Of a stretch of DNA of 6,679 bases, positions 1 to 5,867 are shown in pieces (positions within the stretch are counted from its first letter, which is position 1; the number at the start of each line of letters is the position of its first letter). This DNA is from Clostridia bacterium (lineage in GTDB: Bacteria > Bacillota > Peptococcia > Peptococcales > SKKY01). The notes below the pieces were generated by a model that worked only from the letters and a program-made list of their open reading frames with translations, was not told where the DNA came from and did not search any database. A program made the translations under genes and the position numbers. The stretch spans positions 1 to 6,679 of the forward strand of contig SKKY01000040.1 of assembly GCA_007123515.1 (NCBI GenBank). The letters are read 5' to 3'.

Positions 1-398
1 ACCTTTCCGGTTATGTTTGCTCTGACCGGGACTTGCTTTTCAGACATTTCTTCTAGTTCAATAAACACTCTTGATGGTGAAACCGAAACAATCCTGATCC
101 CCGCTGGTGGTACAACAGAAATATTATACTCTCTTTCACTTACTGGCGCATCTTCAAAATCAACCGTTACTGTAAAATCAGAAGGACGAACTGTATTAAT
201 ATAGCTTTGCTCTCCCCTGATCCGAATATTGACCGTCGGCATTTTTGCAGAAGGAATCAGTGATTCCTCTAAATTTTCATATTTCACATCAACGGTCAGT
301 GTTCTTTCCTGAAATATATTTTCTCCTGCCACAACATAAAGCCAGAGAGAAAGTGCAATCAGCACCGACATCAGCTGATAAATCCTTTTTGAGGACAT
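1..398 (-). CDS. cdaR: YbbR-domain regulator of diadenylate cyclase, CdaR (partial, C-terminus off the left edge)
   Basis: Translating the minus strand from the ATG at 398 gives an open frame of 132 codons that leaves the window without a stop. It starts with a short basic stretch (MSSKRIYQ), one hydrophobic helix at about residues 8-24, then beta-rich YbbR-type sequence on the outer face (segments such as LTVDVKYENL, NIRIRGEQSYI, VSPSRVFIELEE). Known family role: CdaR is a membrane-anchored extracytoplasmic protein, usually with several YbbR repeats, that binds and modulates CdaA. Only the first repeat and the beginning of the second are visible here. The start overlaps the cdaA stop in the arrangement TAATG, and a GGAGGT ribosome binding site (409-414) lies 10 bases upstream inside cdaA, so translational coupling is likely. 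In many Firmicutes glmM follows; that would be off the left edge and cannot be checked here. Identification is strong because of the cdaA linkage plus topology. Confidence 0.9.
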   Translation of the reverse strand, partial: MSSKRIYQLMSVLIALSLWLYVVAGENIFQERTLTVDVKYENLEESLIPSAKMPTVNIRIRGEQSYINTVRPSDFTVTVDFEDAPVSEREYNISVVPPAGIRIVSVSPSRVFIELEEMSEKQVPVRANITGK

Positions 399-1222
399 TA
401 TGGTTTAGACCTCCAGTTAACAATTCCTTTTAACCCTTGCTTTTTTTCATACTGAATTTTATCCAAAAGATATTTTTTCAGCTCATTTTCATTATAGTTA
501 CGGCTGATGATACCATCTTCAGTCACAGAAATAATTCCGGTTTCTTCTGAAACAGTGACAACAATCGCATCAGAATTCTCTGAAAGACCAATTGCAGCAC
601 GATGTCGTGTGCCTAATTCCTTACTAATATCAGCATTAGTCGATAACGGTAAGAAACAACCAGCGGCCAGTATCTTACTGTCTTTTAGAATCACCGCTCC
701 GTCATGAAGGGGTGTACTTGGATGAAAAATGTTTTTAATCAGTTCCTTGGAAATTTTAGCGTCCAGTTCAATTCCTGTCTCCACGATATCGGCCAAGCCA
801 ATTTCTCTTTCAAGAACAATCAAAGCTCCTTGCCTTTTATTAGAAAGATCCATAGCGGCAGCTACCACTTGGTCTATGTTATCTTCGAGTGTCTTATCAT
901 GCCAGAAAGTTGCTGAGCTGATAAACCCTCCACGTCCGATTTTTTCCAGCATTCTTCGTAATTCAGGCTGAAAGACAATTGGCAATGCAACAAGCAAAAC
1001 AGTCTGCATTCTCTCTAAAATCCAGTTAATTAAGCTTAGTCCGAGAAAATTACTGATAACCGTTGCAAAAAGAAGTACGATTAATCCTTTTAATAATTGT
1101 TCTGCACGGGTATCTTTAATTAACATGAATATTTTATAGATCAAAAAAGCTACGATCAAAATTTCAAATACACTCATTAAAGACATCGTTTCCAATAATC
1201 TTTCTGCCAAAGTCTCCACCAT
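398..1222 (-). CDS. cdaA: Membrane-bound diadenylate cyclase CdaA (DisA_N/DAC domain)
   Basis: Condenses two ATP into cyclic di-AMP at the cytoplasmic face of the membrane. The protein is 274 residues, the usual length for CdaA. Three hydrophobic helices occupy roughly residues 16-36, 43-60 and 63-83, followed by the conserved FQPELRRMLEKIGRG linker (84-98). The DAC domain shows GALIVLERE (132-140), the catalytic DGA motif in PLHDGAVIL (171-179, D174) and the RHR motif in GTRHRAA (204-210), so the active site looks intact. It is the first gene of a minus-strand pair with cdaR. The start is less certain than the identity: the ATG at 1222 has no good ribosome binding site upstream, while a GGTGGAG sits just inside the frame (1215-1221); a later ATG at 1186 (MSLMSVFE) is possible. 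The longer start is kept because known CdaA proteins have about 15-20 residues before the first helix. A probable extended -10 promoter lies at 1259-1267. Confidence 0.96.
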   Translation of the reverse strand: MVETLAERLLETMSLMSVFEILIVAFLIYKIFMLIKDTRAEQLLKGLIVLLFATVISNFLGLSLINWILERMQTVLLVALPIVFQPELRRMLEKIGRGGFISSATFWHDKTLEDNIDQVVAAAMDLSNKRQGALIVLEREIGLADIVETGIELDAKISKELIKNIFHPSTPLHDGAVILKDSKILAAGCFLPLSTNADISKELGTRHRAAIGLSENSDAIVVTVSEETGIISVTEDGIISRNYNENELKKYLLDKIQYEKKQGLKGIVNWRSKP

Positions 1223-1258
1223 CCATAATTTAGAATAATTTAAAATATCTATCGGTAT

Positions 1259-1267
1259 ATTATATCA
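1259..1267 (-). promoter_or_regulatory. Probable extended -10 promoter for cdaA-cdaR
   Basis: On the minus strand this reads TGATATAAT: a perfect TATAAT (1259-1264) with the TGn extension of extended -10 promoters. No convincing -35 hexamer is present 16-18 bases upstream, which is tolerated by extended -10 promoters. Transcription would begin near 1252 and leave a leader of about 30 bases before the cdaA ATG. The AT-rich setting raises the chance of a fortuitous match. Confidence 0.5.
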
Positions 1268-1269
1268 AA

Positions 1270-1299
1270 ATTACACTAAGTTTGGTAGAATAATATAAT
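1270..1299 (+). promoter_or_regulatory. Probable sigma-A-type promoter for the DUF881-sbp-DUF881 genes
   Basis: A perfect -10 TATAAT lies at 1294-1299, with a 4-of-6 match to the -35 consensus (ATTACA, 1270-1275) at an 18-base spacing. Transcription would start near 1306, giving a leader of about 24 bases that carries a strong AAGGAGG ribosome binding site (1316-1322), 7 bases before the ATG at 1330. The promoter is back to back with the one for cdaA, so the two operons share a compact regulatory region. Confidence 0.5.
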
Positions 1300-1313
1300 A
1301 ACTACAATTATTC
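1288..1313. repeat. Inverted repeat GAATAAT-N12-ATTATTC overlapping the plus-strand promoter
   Basis: GAATAAT at 1288-1294 and its exact complement ATTATTC at 1307-1313 are separated by 12 bases, and the dyad spans the -10 hexamer and the expected start site of the DUF881 operon. A third copy of GAATAAT is at 1233-1239, as part of a 9-base direct repeat TAGAATAAT (1231-1239 and 1286-1294) spaced 55 bases apart. This is a possible operator. The low complexity of the AT-rich region means chance is a real alternative. Confidence 0.3.
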
Positions 1314-1329
1314 CTAAGGAGGTTCTGTA

Positions 1330-2049
1330 ATGAAAAAAAATATACTTGTTCTTACATTAATTACAATCGCCTCCGGGTTCTTTTTTTCCTCTGTCTATAA
1401 TTTTCAGGCACTAGGAAACCCAATGCTTAATCCACAGCGAAACAGTTCTCTTGTTGGCATGATAGAAAATATCGAAACAGAAATAGCCGAGGACCGCAAA
1501 AGAGTGGAAGAGCTTCGTGCCGAACTTGAAAATTATGAACAGATGGTCTCGGCTGAAGAGCGAAGCATCAGGGAGTTACGAAATGAAATTTATCTGCAAC
1601 GTTTGGCTGCCGGTTTAGTTCCTCTTGAAGGAACTGGGATAAAAGTCATAATTGATGACAATAAAGAAGGTTTGCAAGAAAATCCGGAAGATAATCCTAA
1701 CTATTATATTGTTCATTATGATAGTCTGTTATCTATAGTAGAAGAATTAAAAAGAGCCGGCGCAGAAGCGATCTCTATTAATGAACAACGGATTGTAACT
1801 ACTTCAGACATTCGTTGTGTGGGAAATGTAATCCTGGTAAATACCACCAGAATTGCTCCTCCTTTTAACATTGCTGCCATCGGTAACCCGCAGCTTTTAG
1901 AAAGATTTCTGATTAATTCTAATGAGTATTTATTTTTACATTCTTCAGAATTTCCTGTGTCTTATGAATTATATCAGGAACCCGAATTACTTAATATTCC
2001 AAGTTATAAAGGAAGTGTAAACTTTACTTATACACAAGTAATAAATTAA
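1330..2049 (+). CDS. DUF881 family envelope protein (YlxW/YlxX-like), first copy
   Basis: A 239-residue protein with an N-terminal signal anchor (basic MKKN, hydrophobic residues about 4-22), so most of it should lie outside the membrane. Residues about 43-95 are charged and heptad-like (IENIETEIAEDRKRVEELR), predicting a coiled coil. The DUF881 globular domain follows: GTGIKVIIDD (101-110), IVEELKRAGAEAISINEQR (136-154), and APPFNIAAIGNPQLLERFL (176-194). These are the hallmark segments of the family. DUF881 proteins are widespread in Firmicutes and often encoded beside division and cell-wall genes, but no biochemical function is firmly assigned. The start is fixed by AAGGAGG 7 bases upstream. 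It heads a plus-strand run with sbp and a second DUF881 gene, and is divergent from cdaA. It is longer than the second copy mainly because of an insert at about 111-130 rich in Asn/Glu/Pro before the IVEEL helix. Confidence 0.88.
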   Translation: MKKNILVLTLITIASGFFFSSVYNFQALGNPMLNPQRNSSLVGMIENIETEIAEDRKRVEELRAELENYEQMVSAEERSIRELRNEIYLQRLAAGLVPLEGTGIKVIIDDNKEGLQENPEDNPNYYIVHYDSLLSIVEELKRAGAEAISINEQRIVTTSDIRCVGNVILVNTTRIAPPFNIAAIGNPQLLERFLINSNEYLFLHSSEFPVSYELYQEPELLNIPSYKGSVNFTYTQVIN

Positions 2050-2062
2050 GGAGCGAACATCG

Positions 2063-2455
2063 ATGTGGATCATACCTTTTATTGGATTGTTTATCGGAGC
2101 AGCGATTGGATACCTCTTAAATATTGAGATCCCTGCACATTTAGTTAAATATTTTTCTGTGGCTTTCCTTGCTGCACTTGATACTATTTTCGGAGGTATC
2201 AAAAGTATTCAGGTTGGAACGTTTGAGCCTGTATTTTTAATTACCGGCTTTTTTACTAATATGGCCGTTGCCGGTCTTTTTGCTTACATTGGTGATGGCA
2301 TCGGTGTTGATTTGTATCTTGCTGCTGTTTTTGCTTTTGGAATCAGAATTTTTGGCAATATTTCTAAAATCAGACGCAATCTGATTTGCAAGTATTATAA
2401 AAAAGAATGTTCAAGATGTAACGCCAACCCCTGTGAGGATGATAAAAATGGATAA
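2063..2455 (+). CDS. sbp: Small basic protein, Sbp/DUF1290 family membrane protein
   Basis: A 130-residue integral membrane protein. It opens directly into a hydrophobic helix (MWIIPFIGLFIGAAIGYLL), and contains the family signatures FLAALDTIFGGIKS (35-48), FLITGFFTNMAVAGLFAY (58-75) and GVDLYLAAVFAFGIRIFGN (81-99), followed by a basic IRRNL segment. This matches the Sbp family, which in Bacillus subtilis lies just upstream of ftsA-ftsZ; its function is poorly defined. A TAAGGAG ribosome binding site overlaps the stop of the preceding gene (2047-2053), 9 bases before the ATG, indicating a coupled operon. The C-terminal tail has four cysteines in the pattern C-X6-C-X2-C-X4-C (C109, C116, C119, C124) and an acidic end. 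From memory the Bacillus protein does not have such a tail. The last 8 bases overlap the next gene. Confidence 0.88.
   Translation: MWIIPFIGLFIGAAIGYLLNIEIPAHLVKYFSVAFLAALDTIFGGIKSIQVGTFEPVFLITGFFTNMAVAGLFAYIGDGIGVDLYLAAVFAFGIRIFGNISKIRRNLICKYYKKECSRCNANPCEDDKNG
2435..2438 (+). promoter_or_regulatory. Ribosome binding site that sets the start of the second DUF881 gene
   Basis: GAGG at 2435-2438 (context GTGAGGATG) lies 9 bases before the ATG at 2448. This favours 2448 over the in-frame GTG at 2433 and ATG at 2439, which have no comparable site upstream and would overlap the binding site itself. The chosen start gives a protein that begins MDKQKIAL, a normal signal-anchor opening. Confidence 0.7.
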
Positions 2456-3125
2456 ACAAAAAATTGCTTTAACGATTATTTTGTTTTGTTTTGGAATTAT
2501 AATAACAACTCAATACCACTCGCACGTCTCTTTTTCAAGTGATCTTGGTAATCTTGAACAAGAAGAACTTGCTGTTATGGCTCGTGAGCTAACGACACAA
2601 AAACGTTTGCTCGACAGCGAAATTAATGACTTGGAAAAAAGATTAAACGAGGTTGCTGATACCAATGCTTCAAGTATCGTTATACTCGAAAACCTCCGTA
2701 GTGATCTGGTAAGCCTAAACAAACTTAATGGAACAATAGAGGTAAAAGGTCCCGGTGTGTTAATCACTATTGAAGAAGAAGCCCCGATTATTTATACTGA
2801 TCTGGTAAAGATTGTTAATGAGCTTTGGAACTCCGGTGCTGAAGCGATTGCGGTTAATGATAACAGAGTCACTGCCAGCAGCTACTTTTATCAGTCTGAT
2901 TTGACGTATCAGATGACCATCGATGCTGTGATTCTAGATCCCCCTTTTGTTATTAAAGCATTGGGCAATCCCGATGTTTTAAAAACCGGTCTGGAATTGC
3001 CCGGAGGAATCATCGACGAGTTTATAACCTATGACATTAAGCCCGAAATTACAACCATTCCCGAGTTATTCATACCAGCATCAGATAAAAAGATTGATTT
3101 TTCTTATGCCCGGGCAGTTCAGTAA
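2448..3125 (+). CDS. DUF881 family envelope protein (YlxW/YlxX-like), second copy
   Basis: A 225-residue paralogue of the gene at 1330. It has an N-terminal hydrophobic anchor (residues about 6-20), a predicted coiled-coil stalk (about 36-95, with segments such as LLDSEINDLEKRLNEVAD), then the DUF881 domain: GTIEVKGPGVLITIEEE (95-111), IVNELWNSGAEAIAVNDNR (122-140), and DPPFVIKALGNPDVLKTGL (164-182). The likely role is an extracytoplasmic, membrane-tethered partner in the same envelope process as its neighbours; no enzymatic motif is visible. The two copies align segment by segment but are clearly diverged, so this is an old duplication and not a recent one. The gene overlaps sbp by 8 bases, so translation is probably coupled. 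A frame extending to 2433 exists but the ribosome binding site supports 2448. Confidence 0.87.
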   Translation: MDKQKIALTIILFCFGIIITTQYHSHVSFSSDLGNLEQEELAVMARELTTQKRLLDSEINDLEKRLNEVADTNASSIVILENLRSDLVSLNKLNGTIEVKGPGVLITIEEEAPIIYTDLVKIVNELWNSGAEAIAVNDNRVTASSYFYQSDLTYQMTIDAVILDPPFVIKALGNPDVLKTGLELPGGIIDEFITYDIKPEITTIPELFIPASDKKIDFSYARAVQ

Positions 3126-3143
3126 CTTTTCTATAATAAATAA

Positions 3144-3172
3144 AGCCTGCCGCATTCTTGATCCGGCAGGCT
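3144..3172 (+). terminator. Perfect 9-bp GC-rich hairpin between the DUF881 gene and the ATPase gene
   Basis: AGCCTGCCG (3144-3152) pairs exactly with CGGCAGGCT (3164-3172) around an 11-base loop. On the plus strand no T-run follows (the sequence continues AACATATG), so it is not a classic intrinsic terminator for the DUF881 operon. On the minus strand it is followed by TTTATTTATTATAG, a better context for stopping antisense transcription. A TATAAT at 3132-3137 just upstream could also place this hairpin at the 5' end of the ATPase mRNA. The type given is therefore the simplest guess. Confidence 0.45.
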
Positions 3173-3184
3173 AACATATGCATT

Positions 3185-3188
3185 GGAG
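3185..3188 (+). promoter_or_regulatory. Ribosome binding site that sets the ATPase start
   Basis: GGAG at 3185-3188 is 10 bases before the ATG at 3199. The upstream in-frame ATG at 3178 directly follows the 3144-3172 hairpin and has no ribosome binding site, so 3199 (MIVKDDTLL) is the better start. Confidence 0.65.
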
Positions 3189-3198
3189 TGTTAGCTTA

Positions 3199-4269
3199 AT
3201 GATTGTAAAAGACGATACCTTGCTGATAAAATTTAAAAATCCAATTTTTAAAGAATATTATCACACTAAAGTTTTACATACCGATGATGATAGCATTTAC
3301 ACTGAAATTCCTTATGCTGACGGTCAGCCAGTCCTTCCTGCAGAAGGCTCCATGGTCTTTCTTTATAACCAGAGAACCCAAACGGAGCATATTTCTGAAT
3401 TATCCGCAAAACAAATGTCTCCGGACATGTTTTTTGTTATCAAAAAACCATTTTACAAAAAAGGCGATAAAACTAAATTTATTGCCATAGCCAGCGGCAA
3501 AGGTGGCGTTGGAAAAACCAGCTTCGCAATTAATCTGGCTGTTTCATTAAGCCAAAAAGGATATCACACATTTTTACTTGATGCAGACATGGGCATGGCT
3601 AACGTTGATATCCTTATGAATGTGCGAGTCGAAAATACGATTCGTGATATCATTGACAATGACCTTCACATTCTTGATGTTGTTGTAGACGGGCCCGGTG
3701 GTGTAAATGTTATTCCCGGCGGATCCGGATTTCAGGATTTAGCTAATATTGATGTCTGGAAATTCAACAAGCTATTAAACAGTTTTAATGATCTTGAAAA
3801 ATATGCTGATTATGTCATTATTGATACCGGTGCCGGGATCGCTAAAAATGTAATGAACTTTCTGATGGCCAGCCATGAAGTACTGGTGATTACCACTCCG
3901 GAACCACACGCTATAACCGATGCTTATGCCCTGATAAAAACCATTAATGAAATAGACCCTACTATCATAATCAAGCTGATTATCAATAAAGCTGAGTCTC
4001 CAGAAGAAGCAAACTTTATTGCTGGTAAAATTATTCAAGTAGCCAAAGAAAACTTAAGCATCAAAATACTGAAGTATGGCTACATTCTTGAAGACTTTGC
4101 CGTCATGAGGGCCATAAAAAAAAGACGGCCGTTTCTGATTTCAGAAGTAGACAGTCCCGCTTCAAAATGCGTTGATAATATCAGCAATCTGATTATTAAT
4201 AAACCTTATACTGAAACAGTGTTTAAAAAAAGCTTTACCGACCGGTTTAAGGAACTTATTAAAAAATAG
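3199..4269 (+). CDS. FlhG/MinD-type P-loop ATPase with an N-terminal YcgR/PilZN-like domain
   Basis: A 356-residue protein of two parts. Residues about 94-340 form a MinD/ParA-superfamily ATPase: deviant Walker A ASGKGGVGKTS (98-108; signature K101 and K106), Walker A' LLDADMGMANVDIL (126-139), Walker B YVIIDTGAG (205-213, D209), and VITTPEPHAITDAYALIK (230-247), which is characteristic of FlhG (YlxH/FleN) more than of MinD or Soj. The last residues (KKSFTDRFKELIKK) could form an amphipathic membrane-binding helix. Residues about 5-84 resemble the N-terminal domain of YcgR-like flagellar brakes: DDDSIYTEIPYADGQPVLP (29-47), then EGSMVFLYN and MFFVIKKP. There is no RxxxR PilZ motif after it; the ATPase follows instead. 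The DQAxxLR FlhF-activating motif of canonical FlhG is not visible, and no flhF is adjacent. Expected behaviour is ATP-dependent dimerisation and membrane association for positioning; the cargo is unknown. It converges on leuB across a strong terminator. Confidence 0.85.
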   Translation: MIVKDDTLLIKFKNPIFKEYYHTKVLHTDDDSIYTEIPYADGQPVLPAEGSMVFLYNQRTQTEHISELSAKQMSPDMFFVIKKPFYKKGDKTKFIAIASGKGGVGKTSFAINLAVSLSQKGYHTFLLDADMGMANVDILMNVRVENTIRDIIDNDLHILDVVVDGPGGVNVIPGGSGFQDLANIDVWKFNKLLNSFNDLEKYADYVIIDTGAGIAKNVMNFLMASHEVLVITTPEPHAITDAYALIKTINEIDPTIIIKLIINKAESPEEANFIAGKIIQVAKENLSIKILKYGYILEDFAVMRAIKKRRPFLISEVDSPASKCVDNISNLIINKPYTETVFKKSFTDRFKELIKK

Positions 4270-4273
4270 CATC

Positions 4274-4315
4274 AAGAAAGGCTCCCTTTATCCTGATAAA
4301 GAGAGCCTTTCTTTT
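4274..4315. terminator. Bidirectional intrinsic terminator between the convergent ATPase gene and leuB
   Basis: AAGAAAGGCTC (4274-4284) pairs with GAGCCTTTCTT (4303-4313) for 11 base pairs. After a single C-A mismatch, CTTTAT (4286-4291) pairs with ATAAAG (4296-4301) around a CCTG tetraloop. The T-rich end (TTTCTTTTAG) serves the plus-strand ATPase gene, and the mirrored TTTCTT on the other strand serves leuB. The hairpin begins 4 bases after the ATPase stop and touches the leuB stop codon at 4314-4316, so both mRNAs end within this element. Confidence 0.85.
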
Positions 4316-5372
4316 AGTTGGATCTGATTTCTTCACAAACTTTTTCTGTAAATTCTATGGTGCCGACGATCGTACTGTCTTTACCGGCAATGTCTCCTGT
4401 GGCAAAGCCTTTAGCCAGAACATTTTCAATGGCATCCTCGATCGCTTTAGCTGCCTGATCCTCATTAAATGATGTTCTTAGCATCATCGCTGCTGAAAGA
4501 ATCGTAGCAATCGGATTCGCTTTATCTTGCCCGGCTATGTCAGGAGCTGAACCATGAGCCGGTTCATACAGATTAATCTCTCCCCCTAAACTTGCCGAGG
4601 GAAGCATTCCCAGTGACCCTGCGATACTTGCCGCTTCATCTGATAAAATATCACCAAACATATTTTCCGTTACCACCACGTCATATTGCCTGGGATTTAT
4701 AATTAGCTGAAAGGCCGCATTATCCACATACTGATGTTCTACCTGCACTTCTGGGTATTCCTTAGCTACTTCAAGCACAACTTCACGCCATAATCTTGAT
4801 GTTTCCAACACATTGGCCTTATCGATCGAATGAAGTAACTTTTTTCTTTTCATAGCCATTTCAAAAGCATCCTTAACGATTCTTCTGATCTCTTCTTTTG
4901 AATAAGAAATCGTATCGTATGCCTGATCTCCATTGCGCCCTTTCTCGCCAAAATAAGCGCCTCCGGTTAGTTCCCTGAAAATGACCAAATCTACCCCTTC
5001 AAGATTTTCCGGTTTCCATGCTACTTTTTCTGCAAGAATCGGAAAATATTTTACCGGACGGATGTTTGAATACAGTCCCAGTTTTTTTCTGATCGACAAA
5101 AGTCCGGATTCCGGTCGCAGAGTTCTTTCTACCTCATCCCATTTAGGGCCTCCGACAGCACCGAGTAAAATCGCATCAGAACGATTGACAATCTCCAGTG
5201 TTTCTTCCGGAAAAGGGTTTCCGTATTCATCATAGGCAGCTCCGCCAAATAAGGCCTTCTCATAAGAAATTAAAAATTTATGGGATTCTGCCACAGCGTC
5301 AAGAACAGCCAGTGCCGAATCCACGATCTCTGTTCCGATTCCGTCTCCGGGTAATACAGCAACCTTATACAC
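4314..5372 (-). CDS. leuB: 3-isopropylmalate dehydrogenase LeuB
   Basis: Oxidises and decarboxylates 3-isopropylmalate to 2-ketoisocaproate with NAD+, the third step specific to leucine synthesis, in the cytoplasm. The protein is 352 residues, full length for the family. Visible signatures are LPGDGIG (7-13), the substrate-binding LRPESGLLSIRKKLGLYSN region (85-103) with R95 and R105, FRELTGGAYFG (132-142) with R133 and catalytic Y140, catalytic K185 in DKANVL, metal ligands D217, D241 and D245 (the last two in NMFGDILSDEAA), and the cofactor loop EPAHGSAPDIAGQDKANP (270-287). All key residues are present. The start is a GTG at 5372 immediately after the leuD stop (TAA then GTG), preceded by a weak GGGTG/AAAGGG ribosome binding site in the leuD end; the GTG is required to preserve the conserved N-terminal strand. 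Related dehydrogenases (homoisocitrate, tartrate) are possible in principle, but leuC/leuD linkage supports leucine. Confidence 0.97.
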   Translation of the reverse strand: MYKVAVLPGDGIGTEIVDSALAVLDAVAESHKFLISYEKALFGGAAYDEYGNPFPEETLEIVNRSDAILLGAVGGPKWDEVERTLRPESGLLSIRKKLGLYSNIRPVKYFPILAEKVAWKPENLEGVDLVIFRELTGGAYFGEKGRNGDQAYDTISYSKEEIRRIVKDAFEMAMKRKKLLHSIDKANVLETSRLWREVVLEVAKEYPEVQVEHQYVDNAAFQLIINPRQYDVVVTENMFGDILSDEAASIAGSLGMLPSASLGGEINLYEPAHGSAPDIAGQDKANPIATILSAAMMLRTSFNEDQAAKAIEDAIENVLAKGFATGDIAGKDSTIVGTIEFTEKVCEEIRSN

Positions 5373-5867
5373 TTATTTCACCCGCCCTTTTACGTAATTT
5401 AACAAATTTCCGCTGGCAATGATTTCTTTAATAAAATCAGGAAACACTTCTGTCTGATAGGTTTTCCCTTTTGTCAGATTGGTTAGTTCCCCTTTTTCAA
5501 GATCGATGCTTAACTCATCCCCCTGCTCAATTTCATCAACCGCATCTGGTGCAGTAACAATAGGAAGGCCGATATTAATTGCATTTCTGTAAAAAATTCT
5601 TGCAAAGCTTTTCGCAATGACGACACTGATTCCGGAAGCCTTAATAGCAATCGGAGCATGCTCTCTTGAGCTTCCACAACCAAAGTTCTTCCCGCCAACA
5701 AGCATATCTCCCTGATCGATGACCTGACTGAAATTTTCAATCACAGACTCTAAACAATGATCCCTTAGATTCTCATCGCTCGAATCATTTAAATATTTAG
5801 CCGGTATAATTAAATCGGTATCGATATCATCGCCGACTTTCCAGGCTTTCCCCTGATAATCTGCCAT
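5373..5867 (-). CDS. leuD: 3-isopropylmalate dehydratase small subunit LeuD
   Basis: Small subunit of isopropylmalate isomerase, which with LeuC converts 2-isopropylmalate to 3-isopropylmalate by dehydration and rehydration. The protein is 164 residues, the length of the short LeuD type found in archaea and many clostridia, versus about 200 in the enterobacterial type. It shows GDDIDTDLIIPAKYL (12-26), NFGCGSSREHAPIAIKA (61-77) and SFARIFYRNAINIGLP (87-102), the swivelling-domain signatures of the aconitase family. The loop following PAKYL is known to contribute to substrate choice in this group (isopropylmalate versus homocitrate); the neighbouring leuB argues for isopropylmalate. An excellent GGAGG ribosome binding site (5876-5880) lies 8 bases before the ATG, inside the end of leuC. 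The ATG directly follows the leuC TAA with no spacer, and leuB follows leuD in the same way. Confidence 0.96.
   Translation of the reverse strand: MADYQGKAWKVGDDIDTDLIIPAKYLNDSSDENLRDHCLESVIENFSQVIDQGDMLVGGKNFGCGSSREHAPIAIKASGISVVIAKSFARIFYRNAINIGLPIVTAPDAVDEIEQGDELSIDLEKGELTNLTKGKTYQTEVFPDFIKEIIASGNLLNYVKGRVK

Noticed and set aside
13..433. Plus-strand frames of 62-63 codons at the left edge
   Set aside because: They lie antisense to cdaR, whose minus-strand frame is open across the region and carries a signal anchor and YbbR-type sequence.
507..971. Plus-strand frames of 66-80 codons opposite cdaA
   Set aside because: Shadow frames of the conserved cyclase coding sequence; composition and lack of initiation signals do not support genes.
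1164..1226. A 20-codon minus-strand frame from the ATG at 1226, overlapping the cdaA start, as a leader peptide
   Set aside because: It has no ribosome binding site and no regulatory codon run, and it lies in the shifted frame of the cdaA start; chance is the simplest explanation.
3178..3198. Upstream ATG at 3178 as the ATPase start
   Set aside because: It has no ribosome binding site and directly abuts the 3144-3172 hairpin; the ATG at 3199 has GGAG at proper spacing.
4981..5422. Plus-strand frames of 74-84 codons opposite leuB and leuD
   Set aside because: They are antisense to well-identified genes, overlap each other in different frames, and show no domain or ribosome binding site.
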